Assembly: GCF_009664365.1 (NCBI RefSeq)
Contig: NZ_CP044310.1
Span: 5,705,501-5,769,500, forward strand
DNA length: 64,000 nucleotides
Direction of reading: 5' to 3'
From: Paenibacillus xylanilyticus
Lineage (GTDB): Bacteria > Bacillota > Bacilli > Paenibacillales > Paenibacillaceae
Position 1 is the stretch's first letter. Every line of letters begins with the position of its first letter. This document shows positions 25,937 to 35,503 of this stretch, one piece after another. The translations under genes and the position numbers were made by a program. The notes beneath the pieces were generated by a model. It was not told the DNA's origin, made no database searches, and saw only the letters and a list, made by a program, of their open reading frames with translations.

Positions 25937-27022
25937 TTATTGGGCTTTTTCCAACAGTTTAGGCTTGGCAAAAATCATTCGTCCCGCGGAGGTCTGCAGC
26001 ACACTGGTCACCAGCACTTCCATCATCATGCCGATATACTCGCGTCCGCCTTCCACGACAATCATCGTACCGTCATCCAGATAAGCTACACCTTGGCCAT
26101 GCTCCTTGCCATCCTTGATGATCTGCACCATGATCTCTTCACCAGGCAGCACCACAGGCTTAACCGCATTCGCCAGATCATTGATGTTCAGTACAGATAC
26201 ACCCTGGAGCTCGCAAACCTTGTTCAGGTTGAAGTCATTGGTAACCACCTTGCCCTGAAGCACTTTGGCCAGTTTGACCAGCTTGCTGTCCACTTCCGAT
26301 ATTTCTTCGAAATCCCCTTCGTAAATGAGAACCTTCACGTCGAGTTCTTTCTGGATTTTATTCAAAATGTCGAGTCCACGCCGTCCTCTGTTTCGCTTCA
26401 GCAGATCCGAGGAATCTGCAATATGTTGAAGTTCTTCCAGGACGAATTCCGGAATCACGATTGTACCTTCGATAAACCCGGTCTTGCATATATCTGCGAT
26501 ACGGCCATCAATAATGACACTGGTATCCAAAATCTTGTGTTCTTCCATCCGTCTGTCTTCATCCAGCTCGGGATGACCCCATCGCCCAGACATCCAGAAT
26601 GCAGCGAGGTCGTCTTTCTTCGCCATGGCTAACATGTACCCCGAATAACCGCTTACGGCCGTCAGAGCCACCTGAAGCACCTCTCCTGCTGTTCCCAGCC
26701 AAGTCAGGCATGGATAGAGCAGCAAGGCCACCAGTAACCCTGCAACAGTACCTGCTGCACCAGCAGCCAGTTCGTTCATCGGTACTTTAGCCAAAGCATC
26801 AATCCCATTTTGCAGCCTGCTTGCCAGCAAGGTTCCACCAATATTACATACAGCCATAAACAATACAGCACCCAGTGCCGTTGCTACTCCTGCCCCCAGC
26901 AGCCCTGCTGACTGAATCCATTCAGCCATCCACGGGACGGATTTTCCTGCCAGATGATATGCCGTGTAGCCAAACCATGCACCGCACAATCCTGTAAAAG
27001 TTAAAATGCCTTTTTTCCACAT
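25937..27022 (-). CDS. Membrane PIN-TRAM domain protein (YacL family)
   Basis: The start MWKKGILTFTGLCGAWFG at 27022 has a strong AAGGAGGTG and gives 361 aa; the frame extends 27 codons upstream without support. Four transmembrane helices occupy about residues 5-150. A PIN nuclease-like domain follows (LDTSVIIDGRIADICKTGF, VPEFVLEELQHIAD-like, KVVTNDFNL), then a C-terminal TRAM domain (GEEIMVQIIKDGKEHGQGVA). The PIN acidic residues are intact, so RNase activity is plausible. B. subtilis yacL occupies the same locus; its role is not well defined. Confidence 0.9.
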   Translation of the reverse strand: MWKKGILTFTGLCGAWFGYTAYHLAGKSVPWMAEWIQSAGLLGAGVATALGAVLFMAVCNIGGTLLASRLQNGIDALAKVPMNELAAGAAGTVAGLLVALLLYPCLTWLGTAGEVLQVALTAVSGYSGYMLAMAKKDDLAAFWMSGRWGHPELDEDRRMEEHKILDTSVIIDGRIADICKTGFIEGTIVIPEFVLEELQHIADSSDLLKRNRGRRGLDILNKIQKELDVKVLIYEGDFEEISEVDSKLVKLAKVLQGKVVTNDFNLNKVCELQGVSVLNINDLANAVKPVVLPGEEIMVQIIKDGKEHGQGVAYLDDGTMIVVEGGREYIGMMMEVLVTSVLQTSAGRMIFAKPKLLEKAQ

Positions 27023-27133
27023 ATGTCCCTGCACCTCCTTTAATTGTCCTTCATCTTCATATCCAGTATGATCCAATTGTTGGATTGCTAATCCCGGTTG
27101 CAAGAACTTTTTGGAAATGTTTGCAATCGTCAG

Positions 27134-27163
27134 TTGAAAGAAGGTAAATTATTGGCATATAAT
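27134..27163 (+). promoter_or_regulatory. Promoter of the divergent small gene
   Basis: -35 TTGAAA (27134-27139), 18-bp spacer, perfect -10 TATAAT (27158-27163) on the plus strand, about 30 bp before the start at 27197. Confidence 0.7.
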
Positions 27164-27196
27164 GAATTCAATTCATATCCCGAGGTGAGTAGCAAA

Positions 27197-27592
27197 ATGA
27201 GTACGCTAAGTTTACAGGCTTTTCAGGATCAGGTTTCCGAGCTGTTGCTGCGTCATCGCAGTCTGATTGACGTACTGTCCAAAACAGGACAAGCCGGAGC
27301 TTCTGTCAACCGTGCCGTGTCCAAGGCCATTACCGAATGCGGCTGCATTGAGCTGCACGCCACCAAGCAGAAATATGCCCCCGAGAGCGGTATTGCTCAA
27401 ACCAAGGGCCTGCTGGAAACGCATGTGGAAGGTGAATTGTGCGAGAATTGCAAAGAGGTCATCAGCTCCGAACTGGGGCGGAACCTGTTTTATATGTCAG
27501 CTCTCTGCAATCTGCTGGATATCAACATGGAAGAAGTCGTGAATCACGAATCACAGAAATGTTCGACGTTAGGGATGTTCAATTTGTCGTAA
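27197..27592 (+). CDS. Small Cys-rich helical protein, distantly MazG-like
   Basis: A 131-aa protein beginning MSTLSLQAFQDQVSELLL; GAGGTGAG lies 7 nt ahead of the ATG. I do not recognise it with certainty. It is predicted all-helical, and the segment EVISSELGRNLFYMSALCNLLDI resembles the second half of MazG-type NTP pyrophosphohydrolases. However, the usual metal-binding Asp after ELG is Arg here, which argues against a normal active site. Six cysteines include a CxC pair (48, 50) and a CxxC pair (82, 85) that could bind metal. It is the only plus-strand gene between tuf and the rRNA operon and has its own promoter and terminator. Confidence 0.85.
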   Translation: MSTLSLQAFQDQVSELLLRHRSLIDVLSKTGQAGASVNRAVSKAITECGCIELHATKQKYAPESGIAQTKGLLETHVEGELCENCKEVISSELGRNLFYMSALCNLLDINMEEVVNHESQKCSTLGMFNLS

Positions 27593-27651
27593 ATGATTGG
27601 CGAAGTTGCCGTACAAGAGTAGGTACCGTATAGATTCGAATCAACAAAAAA

Positions 27652-27690
27652 AAGCACGTATGCTCCTGAAGGAGAATGCGTGCTTTTTCT
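27652..27690. terminator. Terminator shared by convergent genes
   Basis: AAGCACG (27652-27658) pairs with CGTGCTT (27679-27685) with further inner pairing. It has A-runs on the left and T-runs on the right, so it can stop the plus-strand small gene and the minus-strand pssA. Confidence 0.75.
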
Positions 27691-27725
27691 TATTCATCCA
27701 AGGCAGTATGCCAATCCGTAAACCA

Positions 27726-28457
27726 TTACCGATCGGAAGGACGAGAAGACTTCTCTTCCTTGCGCTTCTTCGCCCTGTTGCGGGAGGCTGCCATCCGCAT
27801 ATTATGCTTCATTCCATATAGAGCGTACAGCACCAGTGGAATAAAGATCAGCTTCGACAACTGTTCCGGGAAAATGACAGCAACCGCTACAGCAAATACA
27901 ATCACCCAAGGAGCGATCCAGATCGCTTTTCGCGGCAGACCGACCTTTTTGAAATTCGGATATTTAAGCGAGCTGACCATCAGATAGGATAATAACAATG
28001 CAGCTATCATCATGCTCACGGGACCAATATCCTTGTTAAACAACGTCAGCGTTGCAAGCACACCTCCAGCTGCCGGAATGGGCAGGCCGGTAAAGTACCC
28101 GGGAATTCCCGGTCTTACATTAAAGCGTGCCAGCCGAATGGCTCCGCAAATGGGGAAGCTTGCCGTAGCGATCCAGGCGAGAACCGGTGATGCATCCTGA
28201 AAGGAAACCATAAACATAATGAGTGCCGGGGCTGCACCAAACGAAACCATGTCAGACAGGGAGTCTAGCTCCTTGCCAAATTCACTTTGGGCATTGAGTG
28301 CACGCGCTACCCGGCCATCCAACCCATCCAGCAGCATCGCCACGATCACCATAATTGCAGCCAGGCTGTAATTCCCATCAATTGCAAGCAGTATCGCCAT
28401 CATTCCAAGAAACAGATTACCCAAGGTAAAGAGGTTCGGAATGAATCTGGTTAACAT
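27726..28457 (-). CDS. pssA: CDP-diacylglycerol-serine O-phosphatidyltransferase
   Basis: PssA makes phosphatidylserine, the precursor of phosphatidylethanolamine, in the membrane. The CDP-alcohol phosphotransferase signature DG-x2-AR-x8-G-x3-D-x3-D is fully present in DGRVARALNAQSEFGKELD and the following SLSD. The 243-aa protein has several hydrophobic helices and a basic C-terminal tail (RNRAKKRKEEKS). GAGGTGAAACAAC precedes the ATG. In B. subtilis pssA lies elsewhere, so its place between disA and yacL is lineage-specific. Confidence 0.95.
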   Translation of the reverse strand: MLTRFIPNLFTLGNLFLGMMAILLAIDGNYSLAAIMVIVAMLLDGLDGRVARALNAQSEFGKELDSLSDMVSFGAAPALIMFMVSFQDASPVLAWIATASFPICGAIRLARFNVRPGIPGYFTGLPIPAAGGVLATLTLFNKDIGPVSMMIAALLLSYLMVSSLKYPNFKKVGLPRKAIWIAPWVIVFAVAVAVIFPEQLSKLIFIPLVLYALYGMKHNMRMAASRNRAKKRKEEKSSRPSDR

Positions 28458-28518
28458 TGTTGTTTCACCTCATCATCTTCAGGGCCGTTATAGGCAAACC
28501 TATACTGATAGCTCTGGA

Positions 28519-29595
28519 TTACATTTGTCTGTCGATAAACATTTGCTCCTGCAGACGCTTCAGCCCTTCCTTAATGGTCCGGGCGCGTACCTCACCAATA
28601 CCGTCGACTTCATCCAGCTCTTCAATCGTTGCCATAATCACATGCGGCAATTGTTCAAATTGGTCCACCAGGTTATGAATAATGACATTGGGAAGACGTG
28701 GTATCTTATTCAATACCCGATATCCGCGTGGTGCAACCGAATCTTCCGATGTAGCAGCCGATGAAGGATAGCCGAGCAGACGGACGATGTGATGTGCATC
28801 CAGCAATTCATCATCCGACAGGCGTTTGAGGCCCACGATAATTTCCCGAATTTTCTCGTCGCTATCATCTCGTGCATAGTCCTTGTACAGTAACCACGCT
28901 TCTTCTTCCGTTGTTCCAACCAATTCCTCCATTTGCATGGAGATCAATCGTCCTTCATTCCCAAGTTCATGGATGTAGCGCTTGATTTCCGTTTTGATGC
29001 GCATCACCATTTCCGTACGTTGAATGACATTTACCACTTCAGGAATAGTGACAAGTTCTTCGAACTCCGAGGCACTTAGATTCGTAAGGGATTGGGTAAG
29101 TACAGCTTTGTACTTCTCCAGCGTTTGAATCGCCTGGTTAGCCTTCGTCAGAATAACGCCAATTTCCTTGAGCGAATATCTAAGCGTTCCCTGATATAAG
29201 GTAATAATATTCCGGCGCTGCGAGATGGATACGACTAATTTGCCTGTTTGCTTGGCTACACGTTCTGCTGTCCGGTGACGGATCCCTGTCTCAGAGGAAG
29301 AGATGGAGGAATCCGGAATAAGCTGGGTGTTGGCATACAGAATACGCTTCAGGTCCTCGCTAAGAATGATGGCACCGTCCATCTTGGCGAGTTCATATAG
29401 ATAGTTGGGGGAGAAATCGCAATTGATCGAGAACCCCCCGTCGACCACTTCCATTACTTCAGGGCTGTATCCTACAACAAGCAGTGCCCCCGTCTTGGCG
29501 CGCAGCACGTTCTCCAGACCTTCGCGGAAAGGTGTACCTGGTGCGATCAGCCTCAACAATTCATTCATATTATCCAGTTGGCTCGAATCTTTCAT
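28519..29595 (-). CDS. disA: Diadenylate cyclase DisA
   Basis: DisA makes c-di-AMP and scans DNA for damage; it is controlled by RadA in B. subtilis. The 358-aa protein has the catalytic DGA (residues 73-75) and RHR (106-108) motifs of the DAC domain, a central helical spine, and a C-terminal helix-hairpin-helix region (LPNVIIHNLVDQF, IGEVRARTIKEGL). It begins 14 bp after radA ends, so the two are co-transcribed. Confidence 0.98.
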   Translation of the reverse strand: MKDSSQLDNMNELLRLIAPGTPFREGLENVLRAKTGALLVVGYSPEVMEVVDGGFSINCDFSPNYLYELAKMDGAIILSEDLKRILYANTQLIPDSSISSSETGIRHRTAERVAKQTGKLVVSISQRRNIITLYQGTLRYSLKEIGVILTKANQAIQTLEKYKAVLTQSLTNLSASEFEELVTIPEVVNVIQRTEMVMRIKTEIKRYIHELGNEGRLISMQMEELVGTTEEEAWLLYKDYARDDSDEKIREIIVGLKRLSDDELLDAHHIVRLLGYPSSAATSEDSVAPRGYRVLNKIPRLPNVIIHNLVDQFEQLPHVIMATIEELDEVDGIGEVRARTIKEGLKRLQEQMFIDRQM

Positions 29596-29608
29596 CTTGT
29601 TATGCCCC

Positions 29609-30976
29609 CTAATCTAAAGCAACCGCTAGTGCATCTGCCACGGTATTCACACCGATCAATTGTATCCCGCGAGGATGTTTCCAGCCCTTTAAGCTTTTCT
29701 CCGGTAAAATGACTCGTTTGAAGCCCAGCTTCTCGGCTTCCTTCACACGTTGTTCAGCCCGTGATACGGCCCGAACCTCACCTGTCAAACCAATTTCGCC
29801 AAATATTACGTCATCTGGCTTGGTCGGCACATCCCTCAGACTGGATGCTATGCTGACGGCAACCGCCAAATCCACCGCCGGTTCATCGAGCCGAACTCCC
29901 CCAGCTACATTCAGGTACGCATCCTGCGTTTGCAAAAACATGCCCATCCGCTTCTCAAGCACGGCAATAATCAGGTTCAGCCTGTGATGATCTATCCCTG
30001 TTGCCATACGGCGGGGAGACGGGAAATGTGTCGCAGAGATGAGCGCCTGCAGCTCAACCAGCATCGGTCTAGTGCCTTCCATACTTGCAACTACCGTAGA
30101 ACCCGCTACACCGAGCGGTCGTTCCGACAAAAAAAGTTCGGAAGGATTGCCCACTTCACGCAAGCCATCTTCGCCCATTTCGAAAATACCAATTTCATTG
30201 GTTGAACCGAAACGGTTTTTAACCGCACGTAACAGTCTATACGTATGATGACGTTCCCCTTCAAAATAAAGAACACAGTCCACCATATGTTCCAGCATAC
30301 GCGGACCAGCGATAGCTCCTTCTTTCGTAACATGCCCCACAAGCACGGTTGCAATGCCTCGGCCTTTCGCAATCCGCATAAACCGAGAAGTACATTCCCT
30401 TACCTGTGCTACGCTGCCGGGTGCACTGGTGACTTCTGGGAGATATACCGTCTGAATAGAGTCGATGACAAGAAAATGCGGCTGGATCTGCTCCACCGCT
30501 TCCTCTACACGTTCCATATTCGTTTCACACAGCACATACAGTTCAGGAGAGAGTGCATCCAGACGGTCAGCCCGCAATTTGGTCTGTTTCACCGATTCCT
30601 CACCCGAAACATATAACACGCGCAAACCCGAATGCGTTAGAGCATGCGAGGTTTGCAGCATCAGCGTTGATTTTCCGATTCCCGGATCTCCGCCTACCAG
30701 CACGAGAGAACCCGGAACAATTCCTCCACCCAATACCCGGTTCAGCTCTCCAATTCCAGTCTGCACACGCGGTTCCTGACCGCTATCTATATCTATGATG
30801 GGAAGCGGTTTATCTTTACTGTCAAAGAGGGGGGAATTTCTCCCTTGTGTTTTGACAACCGTTTCCGTTTCTTCCACCATGGAATTCCATGACTGACACC
30901 CCGGACATTTGCCGTACCACTTGGGGGCTTCATAACCACATTCCGTACATTGAAACTTGGTTTTAACTTTGGCCAC
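29609..30976 (-). CDS. radA: DNA repair protein RadA
   Basis: RadA is a RecA-like branch-migration helicase. The start is GTG at 30974-30976 (MAKVKTKFQCTECGYEAPKW), with AGGAG 7 nt upstream; a longer open frame upstream has no family support. The product is 455 aa. It has the N-terminal zinc finger (CTECGYEAPKWYGKCPGC), Walker A GGDPGIGKST, the KNRFG motif, and a C-terminal Lon-like domain. It sits between clpC and disA. Confidence 0.97.
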   Translation of the reverse strand: MAKVKTKFQCTECGYEAPKWYGKCPGCQSWNSMVEETETVVKTQGRNSPLFDSKDKPLPIIDIDSGQEPRVQTGIGELNRVLGGGIVPGSLVLVGGDPGIGKSTLMLQTSHALTHSGLRVLYVSGEESVKQTKLRADRLDALSPELYVLCETNMERVEEAVEQIQPHFLVIDSIQTVYLPEVTSAPGSVAQVRECTSRFMRIAKGRGIATVLVGHVTKEGAIAGPRMLEHMVDCVLYFEGERHHTYRLLRAVKNRFGSTNEIGIFEMGEDGLREVGNPSELFLSERPLGVAGSTVVASMEGTRPMLVELQALISATHFPSPRRMATGIDHHRLNLIIAVLEKRMGMFLQTQDAYLNVAGGVRLDEPAVDLAVAVSIASSLRDVPTKPDDVIFGEIGLTGEVRAVSRAEQRVKEAEKLGFKRVILPEKSLKGWKHPRGIQLIGVNTVADALAVALD

Positions 30977-31140
30977 TTCAGCACTCCTAGGATTTATTTT
31001 ATAACAGCATTTTGCATTTTTCGACGAATTTTGCCCTGAATTTCTGACGTGCAGGGTTAATAAAAGTTTACCATTGTTTGAGATTTTTCGTAAAGGATTA
31101 TCGTAAACTTTACACATGTTCCTTGGACAACAATAAAATA

Positions 31141-31172
31141 AAAAATCCTCTCCGGCCGAAGCCGGAAAGGAT
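31141..31172 (-). terminator. Terminator of clpC with UUCG loop
   Basis: On the minus strand GATCCTTTCCGGC-TTCG-GCCGGAGAGGAT is followed by TTTTTTATTTTATT. The stem is about 12 bp with one wobble, and the loop is C(UUCG)G. It closes the ctsR-mcsA-mcsB-clpC operon. Confidence 0.9.
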
Positions 31173-31202
31173 CATAAACCATTTCTCAGGTTTGAAATTT
31201 GC

Positions 31203-33665
31203 TTATTTGGTTTCGATTTCTTCATTGGAAGGAACGGCAGCTTCCTTTTTGGTTACGGACAGTGCACCATTCTCTTCGTCGATCAACAACGAATCGCCTT
31301 TGGTTACCGTACCTGTAAGCAATTCTTCAGACAATTTGTCTTCGATATGCTTCTGGATTGCCCGGCGAAGCGGACGAGCACCGTAAGCTGGATCGAAGCC
31401 AGCTTTGGCCAGGAAGGCCTTGGCGTTGTCTGTAAGCTCGAAGTCGACTTCATATTCACGCAGACGTTTCCGGAGCTCCTCGCTCATGAGGGAGACAATC
31501 TCAGCAATGTGTTTCTCTTCAAGAGAGTGGAACACGATGATCTCATCAATCCGGTTAAGGAACTCTGGACGGAAGCTTTTTTTCAGCTCATCCATGACTT
31601 TACCCTTCATGTTATCGTAATCCGCACCTGCATCCACAACCGCTGTGAAGCCGAGTGTAGAGTTACGTTTAATCGCTTCGGCACCCACGTTGGATGTCAG
31701 AATGATCAATGTGTTGCGGAAGTCCACGACACGACCTTTTGAGTCTGTCAGACGACCATCCTCAAGCACTTGCAGCAAGATATTGAATACTTCCGGATGT
31801 GCTTTCTCGATCTCGTCGAGCAGGACTACGGAATACGGTTTGCGACGAACTTTCTCTGTCAACTGACCGCCTTCTTCGTAACCCACATATCCTGGAGGCG
31901 CTCCAACGAGTCTTGAAGTCGAGTGTTTCTCACCATACTCGGACATGTCGATCCGGATCACTGCATTTTCATCGCCGAACATAGCTTCGGCAAGCGCACG
32001 AGCCAGCTCGGTTTTACCTACCCCAGTAGGACCGAGGAAGATGAAGGATCCCATTGGACGTTTTGGATCTTTCAATCCAGCACGAGCACGGCGAACCGCA
32101 CGGCTGACTGATTTCACGGCTTCGTCCTGACCGATGACACGTTCATGCAGGATGGATTCCAGATTCATCAGGCGTTGTGTCTCTTCTTCTTTCAGCTTGT
32201 TCACTGGAATTCCTGTCCAGTTGGCTACCACTTGTGCGATATCCTCAGGCGTTACTTCGGAATCGGTGCGACCTTGTTTTTCTTTCCATTGGTTCTTCGT
32301 TACATCCAGCTCTTCACGGATTTTTTGTTCCGTGTCACGCAGAGCTGCTGCTTTTTCGAACTCCTGGCTTTGGACCGCTGCGTCTTTTTCCTTACGGATA
32401 TCTTCGAGACGGCTTTCCAGCTGTTTCAGGTTCGGCGGAATAGTGTATGAGTTCAATCTTACTTTGGAACCCGCTTCATCAATCAGGTCAATCGCTTTGT
32501 CTGGAAGGAAACGATCTGTGATGTAACGGTCGGACAATTTAACCGCCTGTACAATCGCTTCGTCCGTAATTTTCACACGGTGGTGGGCTTCATAACGATC
32601 ACGCAGGCCGTGCAAAATTTGAATAGCTTCTTCCGGAGAAGGCTGATCTACAGTAATCGGTTGGAAACGACGCTCAAGCGCTGCATCCTTCTCGATATAT
32701 TTGCGGTATTCATCCAGGGTTGTTGCCCCGATGCATTGCAATTCTCCACGAGCCAGAGCCGGTTTCAAAATGTTCGAAGCATCAATGGCGCCCTCAGCTC
32801 CGCCTGCACCGATCAGGGTGTGCAATTCGTCGATGAACAGGACAATGTTACCTGCCTGACGAATCTCATCCATGATTTTTTTCAAACGATCCTCAAACTC
32901 ACCACGGTACTTTGTTCCGGCAACAACAGAACCCATATCCAGGGTCATGACACGTTTGTCGCGCAAAGTCTCCGGAATTTCGTTGGCGATGATTTTCTGT
33001 GCAAGACCTTCAGCAATCGCTGTTTTACCTACACCAGGTTCACCAATCAATACCGGGTTGTTCTTGGTACGACGGCTCAATACTTGAATGACACGCTCGA
33101 TTTCTTTGCTGCGGCCGATAACCGGATCCAGGTTGTTCTCCTTCGCATAAGCGGTAAGATCACGTGCCAGACTGTCCAGTGTTGGTGTGCTTACATTAGC
33201 AGGCGTTCCATTATGACTGGATACAGCCTCACTGCTGCCAAGCAATTGCAGCACTTGTTGACGTGCTTTGTTCAAACTAATACCAAGGTTGTTCAGCACG
33301 CGTGCTGCAACGCCCTCGCCTTCACGAATCAATCCGAGCAAGATATGCTCTGTACCTACATAGGTGTGGCCCAATTTGCGAGCCTCATCCATGGACAGTT
33401 CAATTACTTTTTTCGCACGAGGCGTATATGCAATGTTCGTAGGTTGCTCTTGACCGCGGCCAATCAGCGTTTCTACTTCATCTTGAATTTTTTCCAATCC
33501 GAGTCCCAGGCCGATCAGCGCTTTGGCTGCGATGCCTTCGCCTTCACGAATGAGGCCGAGCAAAATGTGCTCTGTACCGATGTTATTATGACCGAGACGG
33601 ACAGCTTCTTCCTGCGCGAGTGCGAGCACCTTTTGGGCCCGTTCCGTAAATCTTCCAAACATCAT
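31203..33665 (-). CDS. clpC: ATP-dependent protease ATPase subunit ClpC
   Basis: ClpC unfolds substrates for ClpP and works with adaptors such as MecA and McsB. At 820 aa it has the double Clp N-domain (ARKVLALAQEEAV-like), AAA-1 with GEPGVGKTAIAEGLA, the UVR-containing middle region, and AAA-2 with GPTGVGKTELARALA. GGAGGTG precedes paired ATGs at 33665 and 33662; either may be used. It is the last gene of the CtsR-controlled operon. Confidence 0.98.
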   Translation of the reverse strand: MMFGRFTERAQKVLALAQEEAVRLGHNNIGTEHILLGLIREGEGIAAKALIGLGLGLEKIQDEVETLIGRGQEQPTNIAYTPRAKKVIELSMDEARKLGHTYVGTEHILLGLIREGEGVAARVLNNLGISLNKARQQVLQLLGSSEAVSSHNGTPANVSTPTLDSLARDLTAYAKENNLDPVIGRSKEIERVIQVLSRRTKNNPVLIGEPGVGKTAIAEGLAQKIIANEIPETLRDKRVMTLDMGSVVAGTKYRGEFEDRLKKIMDEIRQAGNIVLFIDELHTLIGAGGAEGAIDASNILKPALARGELQCIGATTLDEYRKYIEKDAALERRFQPITVDQPSPEEAIQILHGLRDRYEAHHRVKITDEAIVQAVKLSDRYITDRFLPDKAIDLIDEAGSKVRLNSYTIPPNLKQLESRLEDIRKEKDAAVQSQEFEKAAALRDTEQKIREELDVTKNQWKEKQGRTDSEVTPEDIAQVVANWTGIPVNKLKEEETQRLMNLESILHERVIGQDEAVKSVSRAVRRARAGLKDPKRPMGSFIFLGPTGVGKTELARALAEAMFGDENAVIRIDMSEYGEKHSTSRLVGAPPGYVGYEEGGQLTEKVRRKPYSVVLLDEIEKAHPEVFNILLQVLEDGRLTDSKGRVVDFRNTLIILTSNVGAEAIKRNSTLGFTAVVDAGADYDNMKGKVMDELKKSFRPEFLNRIDEIIVFHSLEEKHIAEIVSLMSEELRKRLREYEVDFELTDNAKAFLAKAGFDPAYGARPLRRAIQKHIEDKLSEELLTGTVTKGDSLLIDEENGALSVTKKEAAVPSNEEIETK

Positions 33666-33853
33666 ATCTCCTGCACCTCCATGGTTTTGGATAAAACGTG
33701 GGCCTTGTTCATGATCCCGACGTATAATTCATATCATTCTTGTTTGCAGCCATGCTGCGAATAAAGTCATTTGGCATTTAGTCCAATGCCCGTTTTATAT
33801 AAAGCCGCAGACGCGGCATGAAACCTAAATATTAAATCTCACGAAAACAATTA

Positions 33854-34924
33854 CTAGGATTGACTGGCTGCATTGATCGTATCACGAATCAACTGAGCCC
33901 GGTAGATGTCACGCTCATCTGTGCGCATATCTTCTCCGAATGTTTTCTGCAAAAAGCCTGGTTGTGTCATCACGTTTAACTCATTCATTACCGTAATGGA
34001 CAATCCATTCAACAGCCCCAGATCTACACCTAAGCGAACATCCGAGAGACGCTGTGCGGCTTCCTTGGAATCCATAATGGCTGCGTGGGACAAAATCCCA
34101 TATGAACGCATCACTCTATCGGTAATCCGCAGTCTCGAGTCGGAAATTAACCGCTCTCTGGCTGTACGTTCATGCCCAATCATCTGTAGCACTACGCTGT
34201 GCAGATTATCGATAACCTCTTGTTCCGTCTGTCCAAGCGTAATTTGATTGGAGATCTGGAAAAGGTTGCCCATCGCTTCGCTGCCTTCGCCATATATCCC
34301 ACGCACGGTTAACCCCACTTGAGAAACAGCTGTCAGGATGCGTCCAATCTGCTGTGTCATCACCAGCGCAGGCAGATGCATCATTACAGATGCTCTTACC
34401 CCTGTACCTACATTGGTAGGACAGCTGGTCAGGTACCCTCTGCGATCATCAAAGGCATAATCCACATGCGCTTCAAAAGCATCATCTATGGCGGAAGCTT
34501 TCTCCCAGGCTTCTTTCACCTGGAACCCCGGATAGAGGCATTGGATACGAAGATGGTCTTCTTCGTTAATCATAATACTGATGGATTCATCCTCACTGAG
34601 AATAACCGCACCATTTTTTGATTCGTTCACAAGACTGGGGCTAATTAAATGCTTCTCCACCAGCACCCGCTTATCGAGATCATCAATATCCATCAGGTCC
34701 AAGGTATGGAAATCTCCAAAGGCATGAACGTCATCATATTGAAGTACTTCGCTCAGCTTATTCAGCACTTCTTCCGATTGCTCATTGGAAGCAAGCATTG
34801 GAAATGGGTAATGCTGAAGATTACGTGCGATCCGGACACGGCTGCTAATGACGATTTCGGAATCAGCCGCTTCACTGCGCATCCAGTCGCTGAGCGCCTT
34901 CTCTGTAAAGCGCAGATTAGGCAT
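33854..34924 (-). CDS. mcsB: Protein arginine kinase McsB
   Basis: McsB phosphorylates arginine residues and so marks proteins for ClpCP; it also inactivates CtsR. The 356-aa protein has the phosphagen-kinase core: SSRVRIARNL, the Cys-containing active-site loop SCPTNVGTGVRASV (Cys 168), and RDERLISDSRLRITD-like elements (ERTARERLI). It lies 28 bp after mcsA. A weak hairpin at 33804-33817 lies before clpC. Confidence 0.97.
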   Translation of the reverse strand: MPNLRFTEKALSDWMRSEAADSEIVISSRVRIARNLQHYPFPMLASNEQSEEVLNKLSEVLQYDDVHAFGDFHTLDLMDIDDLDKRVLVEKHLISPSLVNESKNGAVILSEDESISIMINEEDHLRIQCLYPGFQVKEAWEKASAIDDAFEAHVDYAFDDRRGYLTSCPTNVGTGVRASVMMHLPALVMTQQIGRILTAVSQVGLTVRGIYGEGSEAMGNLFQISNQITLGQTEQEVIDNLHSVVLQMIGHERTARERLISDSRLRITDRVMRSYGILSHAAIMDSKEAAQRLSDVRLGVDLGLLNGLSITVMNELNVMTQPGFLQKTFGEDMRTDERDIYRAQLIRDTINAASQS

Positions 34925-34952
34925 TACGCGTCCCTCCTACTCATGACAAACT

Positions 34953-35471
34953 CTACTCCTGAGCTATTTCTTTTTCAAGTTCCCTGATCTGGTCACGGAT
35001 CTGAGCCGCCTCTTCAAATTCTTCCTGGGCGATACTCTCCTGAAGATCGCGCTTCAGGTCGGCAATCTGCCGCTTCACTTTAATGCGACCACCAGCTCGT
35101 GCAGGCACTTTGCCCACATGGGTTGTGTTGCCATGAACCCGTTTGAACAACGGATCCAGACGGCTGTCAAAATATTTATAACAAGAACTGCAGCCGAATC
35201 GGCCGATTTTGCTAAACTGTGAGTAAGTCATGCCGCACTCTTCACAGCGAAGAGTCTGAGCAGGGGGAGCCCCGGCATTTCCATTCTTAGGTTCGAAATC
35301 AAGTAACCCGGACAACAGATTGTGAATGGAAAATCCATTCGATGTTCCGGGAATCATTTCTCCCTTTTCACGGGCACATGACTCACAAATATGGAATTCC
35401 GTCTTTTCTCCATTTACGATTTTGGTGAAATGAAGAGTCGCCGGACGTTTGTCGCATTCTTGGCACAGCAT
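34953..35471 (-). CDS. mcsA: McsA, activator of McsB kinase
   Basis: McsA is a zinc protein that activates McsB. The 172-aa protein has CxxC pairs at the N-terminus (LCQEC, HICESC) and again (CEECGM, FGCSSC), and a C-terminal UVR motif (IADLKRDLQESIAQEEFEEA). AAGGAGGTAC precedes the ATG. It is second in the ctsR operon. Confidence 0.96.
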   Translation of the reverse strand: MLCQECDKRPATLHFTKIVNGEKTEFHICESCAREKGEMIPGTSNGFSIHNLLSGLLDFEPKNGNAGAPPAQTLRCEECGMTYSQFSKIGRFGCSSCYKYFDSRLDPLFKRVHGNTTHVGKVPARAGGRIKVKRQIADLKRDLQESIAQEEFEEAAQIRDQIRELEKEIAQE

Positions 35472-35503
35472 TTAGGATGTACCTCCTTGATCCCGATAGG
35501 TTT

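Noticed and set aside
9385..31172. The UUCG-capped hairpin core shared by 9385-9402 and the clpC terminator as a dispersed repeat or mobile element
   Set aside because: The shared core is only about 17 nt and is a common terminator-type stem; the flanks differ.
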